Below are positions 56,150 to 64,000 of a DNA stretch of 64,000 nucleotides, piece by piece. The translations under genes were made by a program, and so were the position numbers. Within the stretch, counting starts at the first letter, position 1; each line of letters opens with the position of its first letter. Source of the DNA: Zopfochytrium polystomum (lineage: Eukaryota; Chytridiomycota; Chytridiomycetes; Chytridiales; Chytridiaceae); NCBI GenBank assembly GCA_025765615.1, contig JAIVFJ010000056.1, forward strand, positions 62,001 to 126,000, written 5' to 3'. Below the pieces are notes generated by a model that saw only the letters and a program-made list of their open reading frames with translations, searched no databases and was not told the origin of the DNA.

Positions 56150-58096
56150 ATGATGGCAGCAGCGCATCAGCAATCCCCACCTTTCCCTCTCCCTCGGCGC
56201 ATCGAGTACAAGAGCGACCGAGGCACGCTTCGCTTCATCGGACGCATTTTAACCGCCTCCACCGCCGAGCCAGGCGCGGTATGCAATGCGCGTTTGGTTT
56301 GTGTTGAAACGTTTCCTCATAGCTCTGCACACAAGGCTTCAACTGCATCGGAGCCTTTCTGGCTTGGCATCGAGTGGGACGATCCCAGCAGGGGAAAGCA
56401 CTCAGGCGGCCATCCTAAAGACCCAACACTTCCACCGCTCTTTAAGGTCACGGTGGAGAACTCGGGTTCGTTCCTCAAGGTGACGCCTACCACTGCATCA
56501 AAGCGGCTTATCGAATGCCTCAACGCTGAGCAACTTGAGAAGAAAACACGCAGCGCCAAATCTCCTCCTGCCACGCGTAAGAAGACGAGTACTGTGGACC
56601 GTGTTCGCTTTCCTCGCACGTTTCTCGCTGCGTTGAGGGATAAGTATGAGGATGCGCTGGGCGAAGACGAGTCCTCCGTCATGGAAGTTGGCGAGAACGG
56701 GACAGTCGCGATCCGTGAAGTCAACTTTGGGACTAAAACTGTGGACACCGTTGGATGGAGGAAGATCGCGCGGAAGCTTGGCAAGCTGGAGACTTTACGA
56801 GAAGTCAGTTTAGCTTGGATGCGCGTTGGCTGGTTGAACGGGCTCTTTTTGGAAGATGGCGAAGAGGAAGATCCGATCGTATGCGGTCACGATGAGGACG
56901 ACGGGCGAATACGGGCGACTTGCCCGAACATTGTCGACCTCAACCTCGGCCAAAACCTTTTGGCCACTTGGGAAGAAGTCGCAAACATCACCAGACAACT
57001 GGAGCACCTCGAAACTCTTCGACTGAACCGCAATCGATTTTTGGGCATTGGAAACCGGACAAAGTTAGAAGATGCATTCTTGAACTTGAGGACCCTCGCG
57101 TTGAACGTTACAATGTTGCAGTGGACTGACGTTACAGAACTTGCGTGTTACTTTCCGCAAGTAAACGAACTACACCTGGGACATAATGATATATCGACTT
57201 TGGATATATCCAATAGCTCTTTGGAGCCGTGCTTCCCCTTTTTGCGAGTTTTGAATCTCGAAGCCAATCGGATTTCTTCGTGGGTGACAGTCCAGAACGC
57301 CGTTGCCCGGTCGATGCCGCTGCTTGAAAGTCTTTATATAAATGATAATCATATTGACGAAGTCAACATACCCGAACCACGAGAGCCGCTTGTATTATTC
57401 ACAAACCTGAGGCAACTGAACATGTCTGCAAACAAAATCTCGGGGTGGAAATCTGTCCACGCCTTTAACCACGTTCCCCGTCTTCGGGAACTACGCCTTA
57501 AGGACAATCCGGTTCTTGCATCGTCAGGATCGACTGGGCTCGCTGCCACCGACTTGCTCATTGCTCGCATTGGTCAAGTGACGTTTATCAACGGCTCGGC
57601 CGTCACTGCACGAACGAGACTCGATGCTGAGCTCTACTACCTCAACTACGTCGTTAGACTTCATCCAGACCTCGCCTCAGAGACCCCCTCTGATAAAAGC
57701 CTTAAATCAGTTGAACTCGACCATCCAAGATTCCCCGCGTTGGTGAAGCTCCACGGTATGCCGGAGGCACCTGCAGCAGGTGTTGCTAAGACGGCATTGA
57801 AGGACCGACTGGTGGAACTGTGCATCGTCCTTGCCCATTCCGCTGAGTGGAACCATGAATGTCCCTGCCCGGCCATAACTCGCCGAAAGCAAGTAAAGAA
57901 GCGCGTTCCCACTGCCATGACCATACGTGCCCTCCGAGCTCTCGCAACTCGGCTGATGGGTGTGAGCCAGCAGACTGTCCGCCTTTATTTGGGGCATGTT
58001 GCAGACGGGCGCTTGGAGGAAGCCGACGAGGAAATGCGAGACATTGCATTTTACGATCTAGAAACGGGTGACGAACTTCTCGTGATTCTTTCTTAG
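56150..58096 (+). CDS. PAC2: tubulin-specific chaperone E (TBCE/Pac2)
   Basis: A single exon, 1947 nt, 648 aa, starting at the first of two adjacent ATGs (56150, 56153). An N-terminal CAP-Gly domain (about 18-100: WLGIEWDDPSRGKHSGG, where the usual GKNDG is GKHSGG), then leucine-rich repeats (NIVDLNLGQNLL, LETLRLNRNRF, VNELHLGHNDIS, LRVLNLEANRIS, LESLYINDNHID, LRQLNMSANKISGW), and a C-terminal ubiquitin-like domain ending in DLETGDELLVILS. It binds alpha-tubulin during heterodimer assembly and release. Unlike all other complete host genes here it has no intron. Starts 177 bp after eIF3j. Confidence 0.93.
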   Translation: MMAAAHQQSPPFPLPRRIEYKSDRGTLRFIGRILTASTAEPGAVCNARLVCVETFPHSSAHKASTASEPFWLGIEWDDPSRGKHSGGHPKDPTLPPLFKVTVENSGSFLKVTPTTASKRLIECLNAEQLEKKTRSAKSPPATRKKTSTVDRVRFPRTFLAALRDKYEDALGEDESSVMEVGENGTVAIREVNFGTKTVDTVGWRKIARKLGKLETLREVSLAWMRVGWLNGLFLEDGEEEDPIVCGHDEDDGRIRATCPNIVDLNLGQNLLATWEEVANITRQLEHLETLRLNRNRFLGIGNRTKLEDAFLNLRTLALNVTMLQWTDVTELACYFPQVNELHLGHNDISTLDISNSSLEPCFPFLRVLNLEANRISSWVTVQNAVARSMPLLESLYINDNHIDEVNIPEPREPLVLFTNLRQLNMSANKISGWKSVHAFNHVPRLRELRLKDNPVLASSGSTGLAATDLLIARIGQVTFINGSAVTARTRLDAELYYLNYVVRLHPDLASETPSDKSLKSVELDHPRFPALVKLHGMPEAPAAGVAKTALKDRLVELCIVLAHSAEWNHECPCPAITRRKQVKKRVPTAMTIRALRALATRLMGVSQQTVRLYLGHVADGRLEEADEEMRDIAFYDLETGDELLVILS

Positions 58097-59621
58097 CTAT
58101 ATTTCTTTGATCATTGAAAGGAGAGACATCCCGCCTTGTTGCACCGACTAGTGCACTAACGCCGAAGGATCTTGGTGAAGTGCCATCCCAAATGATTATG
58201 CCAATAGTACATATAGTCGACCATATCACTTTTATATGAAGCATCTGGCCTGTGGATTCTCCGCCAGTCAGACCTATTAGACAAGGGCAAATGTTCGCCA
58301 AGGATTGGTCGAACAGCCCACAAATTTAATGGGGAGATCTCCGTCCACATCAGAGTCTGCGTTGCAAACTACGGTGACTTTTCCTGCACAAAGGTGTTAA
58401 CGATTCACAGAACCCTGCATTGGCCAAGATGATCGAGTCTGCGGTGCCTGGAAGGGCGGCTCTCGCTGGTGCTCGCCACAGATAAACCTTCATGGGCGGA
58501 AGCCGTGCCACAAAAGAAAAAAAAATATGCATTGTAAAAAATAAAAATATAATAGTGCAAGTGGCTCTGTCCTCACCTCACAGCTCACTCTCATTTCAGC
58601 GAAGTCATTCTTATTGCCCATGCAGGATTCCAGTTCAGGGCCAGTCCTTCAGATTGCTGAGCCTTCAACTGCCATTTCCAAAGGATGCACTTGGGGGTTG
58701 AACCATCTCTGTACAAATTTGGTACCCAGACTTGAACTTGGAAATATTGACCCACTATCGTGGAACACCCCTAATTAGTGAAACTCCGTCTAAATAAGTA
58801 ATCACTGGGAATCTGGGATCTCCAGATCCCCAGCAGGTGGTTTAAGTTCTCGTCAAACCTCTTACATGAGTCCTCCACCAATACTCGTTTCAACTTTCAA
58901 GTAACAAGTTCAGTTTTGGGGTTGAAACTGGCATACTGGAATTTTACTCACAAGACAGGACGATGCTTGTCCGATACTTGTGAACAAAGATTTTGATCCC
59001 GCACTTTGTCTTAGTGTTTGGATTTGGAACGCAACAAGAGGCAGTGAGTAACTTCGTCTTTTGTGCAAAGTGCAAGGCAATTTACCAATGTTCAAGTTGG
59101 GATATTTATGCCTGCTGGATTTGTCTTATGACACCATGAAGGGGCAACGTTGGTGACTGGGTTGTAGACAGAGTGGTCGTCAGTGTGGTCCCGCGCCTTG
59201 GTGGTGGAAGTGACTGTGGTGGACAGGTGCTCCAGAACTCTCTTGCCCATTTGCTGTGCCACTGGCCCCCATGAAGGGGATGAAGTCTGTCTATGGTGGA
59301 GACAAGCGTGCAACACCTAATAAATGCCATTTCCAAAGAATTAGATTTGTATCACTACTATTAGCACCCCTCCAAACCTTTCTTTAGCCTCTTTTTGAAG
59401 GAAGCCTGTGTGCTCCTCTCCAAACAGCTGTAACAGGCTTGATAAGAATTCACACGAGCTACGCTCGCTGTGAGAAACGCTCAAGGAGAACCTCTGACCG
59501 TCCATGACACACCGCAATATGGCAGCGAGATAGAACCCCGTTACTGATGGAGGCAAGAACGGACAAAACAACAGGTGTGCGATATAACGCTGATGTCACG
59601 TAGCGACATCAATTGTAGATG
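58097..59621. other. intergenic, no gene seen
   Basis: 1.5 kb without a convincing frame. AT-rich tract near 58508-58555; no LTR or RNA signature recognised. Confidence 0.4.
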
Positions 59622-59761
59622 TGTTAGGCAGAACTGACTGGTTAGAAGCAAGAGGCACAAGACAGACCCGAACCTATTGTGACTGTCAGTTATTGTTCTC
59701 ACAATGCCCATGGGAGAGCAAGCCACTGCCAATGCAGATCTGGGCACTGGCTTGCGCTGTT
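59622..59761 (+). mobile_element. LTR-A, 5' part only
   Basis: Starts TGTTAGGCAG, matches LTR-A to gcttgcgctgtt, and breaks off just before the palindrome found in the other copies. Copia leader sequence follows. Confidence 0.85.
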
Positions 59762-61970
59762 GTTCCTATTCCAATTTCAGAATTTTCCGTCCATCAATCA
59801 GTTTGCAACAAGCTTTGTGTGCAACACACATATCCTATTCTGGACCATTTCTCCGTCAAGTACAGCATCAAACAACTCCTAATTTCGCTATTTGTCACTG
59901 CCAGAAGGTCAAGCAACTCCTCCAAATTTTCCAGCTACTGGTTTCTACGCGCAACACAATGTCGTCCAACCCAAACTATTTTGTTGGCATGTTCACTGGC
60001 TAGACGCTGACGGAATTCAATGACTTTATTAGCAACCTTCAGATCAAGGTGATTGGTGAAAGGGAATTTAGGACCTAACGCGGACAGACCTATCCCTCTA
60101 TCCCTCTTGAGAGACCATTCTGCAACAAGGAGGCCTACGATACATACATCACACACCTACCCAAGGAGCTACACACAGACACTCAAAGCCCCTTGTGTTA
60201 CCAAGATCTGAATTCTTATGTGTGTGAGATTGAGTGAGTTCAGCGACTATTCATCCAAGGTCATGGCCAGAACTGATTTGATGAGTTTGTGGGCAAACTG
60301 GAGAGCAAACTACAGACAGACCTTGCGCGTGGTTCAGCTCATAGCCGTTTTGGACAATTTGTGGCAGTACTTTGAAACAATGACACCTGCTTTGACAATC
60401 TACAGAACATCATGGATGAGCTTACTGCTGACTTGACTGCCCTTGAGGCAGATGAAGACGAAGACTGCAGAAACCGCTGCAACAACCGCAACTGGCGTCA
60501 AAAGAGCAACAAACACCATGATAACAATGACGATCGCGATGATAGATGCCACCAAAGTGACTATAACCAAGGAGGTCCCAATGACCTTGAGCGAGCAAAA
60601 CAAAACAACCGCCAAGGAAGCAACTACAGGAACAACGACAACAGAGGTTGCAACACCCACAACAACCAAAACTGCTCTTGCTCCCCTCGTCGTGGGGATA
60701 GGCCATGCTACTGGTGTGGTTACCACAAGGCATACGTTCACCACATGGAAAGGGACTGTTGTGACTGCTGCAAGCCAGGAGTCACCCATAGGCCAGAGCC
60801 AAAGGCTACCTCAATCCATCAATGTCTTGGAAGAGTTGAAGGCACTGGGTTCGAGTTCTGTGCAGAGATTCCAAGCTTGGCCACCAATGCGCACACGCAC
60901 AAGTCTGAGCACTGCCTGCACATGCGCCGAGCCAATGCCACTCAGCCAGGCTCCAAATGCAGCACTTCACACCAGCTCAACCAAACCATGCTTCAGCCTC
61001 AGCAACTGTGGCTGTACCACAAGCAACTTTTGTTCCTTTCTCTGGATTCCACCCTCATCAACCAACGCCACCTTGGAATTTTCGGCTGCCTCATTGTCAC
61101 ACTCAACAATGAGTATACAGAACCTGCAAACTCACACAAGACCAAGTTCTCTCCTTGGGCCGCACTTGGACTTTTCTTGGGTTTCGACACAGACAGTGAG
61201 TCTATTGCCCTTAGCTACGACTTTGCTGCACGGACCATTCTTCAGACACGCCACTATAACTTGCATGAGCATGTCTTTCCTGGGCTTGTCTGCAGCAACA
61301 CTAAGCTTCAATCTCTTAATTCTGATTTCTTAACTTCTCTCTCTGATGATTTTACAGATTTTCCTGAAACTGACAACTCTCTTTCTTTTGAGACTGTCAA
61401 GCCACCACTTGACTCTTACCATCGATTATCCAACTCTCCTCCTGACAGTTCTCCCTCCACTCGTACTCGCCAGCAACTGCACCAGGCTTCCAGGGGGGAG
61501 ACAGCCACCATCATCATCAACAAACACCTCAGATCAACCTCCAACTCTTCCCCAAGATATGGAAGATGATAATGACGATGACGACTATGGTTGGAACCCT
61601 GACACATTTGCTGTCGTCCTGGGTGAAGATGAAGACAAACCTAAAGAGAGCCTAGCTCCACCAGCAGACTGCGAAGCGGCATCCATCAACACTGAACTGG
61701 AACCTGTTATTGAATCACCACTTCCACCATCTGTTATTGTCAACATCAAAGATTCACCAACTGGACTTTGCAAACTACTTGCAAATCGAACAATCACTCA
61801 CCATCTCTTGCAACTCTACCGTGGATCAGCCAAGCCAGAACCACTCTTCCCTAAAGAACCAATCCACCAACCACAACTCCCACCTGTGCCACGTTTTCAC
61901 AAGGAAACCCACACATCAGACTACCACAAAGAATGGACTGCATCTGAGCTTGAGGAACTTCTGTCATGAA
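59762..61970 (+). pseudogene. Ty1/Copia element, internally deleted
   Basis: After the leader: gag starting at ATG 59959 (MSSNPNYFVGMFTG, then a TAG), more gag in pieces, a 385-codon frame from 60412 with NIMDELTADLTALEADEDED, and a CCHC-like knuckle (CYWCGYHKAYVHHMERDC). Then the protease and integrase core are missing and the frame enters the integrase tail (FSPWAALGLFLGFDTDSES, HYNLHEHVFPGLV). The RT linker (RFHKETHTSDYHKEWTASEL) closes at about 61970. A non-autonomous relic of the 40-41.2 kb family. Confidence 0.8.
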
Positions 61971-63348
61971 AAACAAGTGCAAAACATGTGTGCGGCGCTG
62001 CGAAAACTCTCAGGATATTGCTGTTTCAGAGAATTTTGCTGTCTGGCGATGGCTTGATCCATCACCGCGATGGATGAAAAGTATCAGGGTCCTGTGAAAT
62101 CTGTCCCAAAATCCTTTGATCGATTCTTTAATTCAACATTGTCGTAAATTTGTTGGCCCAATACTGCCTGTAATGTGGTTAGGTGGCTTCCTTCTCCCCA
62201 TCCTTCCTGCAAGGTTACTCAAACTGTCGCTTTTGCCATTTGTGGTGGCTGAGCCATTACTCTAATTCTGTTTGAAACAATGGGAAAGAAAAGGATAAAA
62301 GTGTGCTTTGCGCAGCCTGCTGATGAAGTATTTCTCTTTCCCATCCATTTTCCCTGTTACTACTCCGGTCGTTCGCTTGCGAAGCACAACGCCGGGTAGT
62401 AGCTTCAATCAATGTGATGTTGAGAAAAACCTGGTTTGGTAAGTGAGACTTGACCTTATTCCCCATTCCACTGGAGCAGCGACTTCGACACATTCTTCTT
62501 CATTTTCGTAAAAGACAGCCCTGATACTCGAAATTGAAACAAATCCCTCCATCCTGCGAGGCGTCGTCTTTCAAAATTCCGCACTTTGCATGAAAACTCA
62601 GGTCTCGCTCTACCTTTTGCTATCTCCATAATGGTTTACTTATCCTGGGCTGGTGGAATTCTAAAGTGTGCTTGTATCTACAGATTTGACTGAACTGACC
62701 GCCATCAGAAAGTCTATGTAAGCCCCCAATACGTTCTGTTCTGTCCCTTTCCGCTGGGAGGGCGGGACCTGAAAACTAGGTGCAGGAGAATTGAGGTTGG
62801 GCCGATTGCAGCTTACGCAAAATGGCTTTTTTCTGTGGGGATTGTTTGATTCACTCCATGTTCAACACATTTTTTTTCACGTTAGGCGCAGATGGTTCAA
62901 CATCGAGCCTAAATATGGACTACAGGTTTTGACTCGTCAAAATTTTTTTGAATCCTCACACTGCAAACGTTATGCCTTCTACCGGACAAGCACTTGTCCA
63001 AAAAGGGCCACGCAAATCGGGTGGGATCTGGAAGTAGACAAACTACATGCGACAGCCGACAGAGGCGGTCAGAAGCCGCACGCTTTCCGGAGAGATCTTT
63101 CTTCTTTTGGAACTGCCGAAGGTGGCGCGGTGCGCGTGAGACAGGGGAGGGCCAGAAAGAGAAACGCAGCGAGGCCACGTTTGTTTCCTGTTTTGGAAGT
63201 GCGCATGTTCCTATCGGCCTCTTATCATCGTCTTCGCCTTATGCGGCCGGCCAACCCTTCAAACATCCACGTGAACGCACTCTGCTCTGCCTTCAACGAT
63301 AAAGAAAACGTAGAAGAAAAAAAAAAAAAAAAGACTTCGCCACCACCC
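61971..63348. other. intergenic upstream of OPT transporter
   Basis: 1.4 kb with no credible gene; the long (+) frame at 62791-63600 runs over the promoter and first intron of the next gene and is not coding. An A16-type run lies near 63318-63334. Confidence 0.45.
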
Positions 63349-63355
63349 TATAAAA
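63349..63355 (+). promoter_or_regulatory. TATA box of OPT transporter gene
   Basis: TATAAAA in ccacccTATAAAAcagg, 185 bp upstream of the ATG; CT/CA-rich 5' UTR between. Confidence 0.5.
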
Positions 63356-63533
63356 CAGGCGAGAAGCGGTCACACGGAGACCTGTCTTGCCACCCACACA
63401 CCCACTCGCTCTCGCTCTCGCACTCGCTCGCTCACTCGTCTCCCCTCCCCTCCTCTCCTAATCCTGCCCCTTTCGCCCCCCGCCTTGCCAGAACAACCCA
63501 GCGTCCCAGCCAGCCAGCCCACTGCGCGGAAAG

Positions 63534-64000
63534 ATGGCGGCAGGTAAACCCACCTTCTCGCTCGCAACAGCCATTTTCCTTTTTTTGGGCTGCTCCTTAA
63601 CAAATGATCTCTCAACGTGCTTCGTTGTGACTTCAACAACAGAGCCGCAAGCCCTTTCTGAGGGAGAACTAGAACTTGCCGTCGAACGCAAGCTCGAGGG
63701 TGAAAAACTCGGCGAGCTCGACGAGGAGGCTGCTCAGTATATCGATGAAATTTACGACATCGTCGATGCTGTCGTCTCGCGCACGGACGACCCCACGCTT
63801 CCAGCCCTGACCATCAGGGTGTGGCTCCTCGGAACTTTCTTCGGATTTATGCTTGCCCTAGTGAACACGCTCTTCACGTTTCGAACGAACTCACTGGTAT
63901 GGAAAGGTTTGAAGCTATGCGAAAGTCATGTCTAAGGCCTTTTTCCTTCCAAAATATGCTATCATATCATTGCCTAAGACGGTCAACCCGTTCATCGCTG
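63534..64000 (+). CDS. oligopeptide transporter (OPT family), 5' part
   Basis: Exons 63534-63543, 63643-63896 and 63979 to beyond the window. Predicted start MAAEPQALSEGELEL, an acidic cytosolic N-terminus, then the OPT signature DDPTLPALTIRVWLLGTFFG and the first membrane helix (FFGFMLALVNTLFTFRTNS), followed by TVNPFIA in exon 3. OPT proteins are proton-coupled carriers of tetra/pentapeptides or glutathione at the plasma membrane; about 12-16 helices remain outside the window. The start is set by the 99-bp first intron, whose join gives the only open frame. Confidence 0.82.

Noticed and set aside
56317..56784. 155-codon minus-strand frame
   Set aside because: Antisense to the TBCE coding sequence; no domain or splice support.
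62791..63600. 269-codon plus-strand open frame
   Set aside because: It runs across the TATA box, the 5' UTR and intron 1 of the OPT gene and contains low-complexity Lys and Ser/His/Leu tracts. No domain.

Overview
The window looks like nuclear DNA of a fungus, probably an early-diverging (zoosporic or related) lineage. The host genes are fungal in type: a Tup1 co-repressor, a Rab8/Sec4 GTPase, a GH5 steryl/ceramide glucosidase, an OPT-type transporter and a Bud14/Tea4-like SH3 protein. They are split by many short introns, mostly 43-85 bp, with GT-AG ends. Exon models below were built by hand. For every complete gene model the exon lengths add up to one uninterrupted reading frame. The taxonomic placement is inference.

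Layout. 1-3.3 kb: Copia remnants and LTRs. 3.3-6.1 kb (-): Tup1. 6.1-19.8 kb: transposon graveyard (Copia RT/RNase H, Copia integrase, Gypsy gag, LTRs, a tRNA-derived SINE, LINE pieces, one arm of a 1-kb inverted repeat). 19.85-21.4 kb (-): an intact alpha/beta-hydrolase gene inside the repeats. 21.8-31.8 kb: second transposon block (truncated Gly/Tyr-rich gene end, SINEs, LINE endonuclease, LTRs, Copia and Gypsy integrase pieces, the other inverted-repeat arm). 31.9-38.9 kb: gene island with AAMP/Sqt1 (+), Rab8/Sec4 (-), ribosomal protein eL42 (+) and GH5 glucosidase (-). 39.7-47.1 kb: third transposon block with a LINE (RT, RNase H, zinc finger) and a solo LTR carrying heat-shock-type elements. 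47.9-58.1 kb: gene island, all (+): SH3-RA-RA scaffold, PDI, calreticulin, eIF3j, tubulin cofactor E. 59.6-62.0 kb: degenerate Copia. 63.5 kb to the end: 5' part of an OPT oligopeptide transporter.

How the genes relate. They are housekeeping genes with no operon logic. One grouping stands out: two ER luminal folding factors (a PDI with an HSEL tail and calreticulin with an HEEL tail) lie head-to-tail, 250 bp apart, with CCAAT/CACG-type motifs in the gap. The transposons form several recurring families: LTR-A (six copies), LTR-B, LTR-C, two unnamed dispersed repeats and a LINE. Nearly all coding copies are broken.

Most notable observations: (1) an LTR whose U3 carries about ten GAA/TTC heat-shock pentamers upstream of a TATA box, as a solo LTR with a perfect 5-bp target duplication; (2) a predicted 2-nt micro-exon inside the first active-site Trp codon of the PDI gene; (3) a near-identical 1-kb inverted pair full of minisatellites; (4) a palindrome kept in all five LTR-A copies that span the site while its centre varies; (5) a CaaX box on the GH5 glucosidase.
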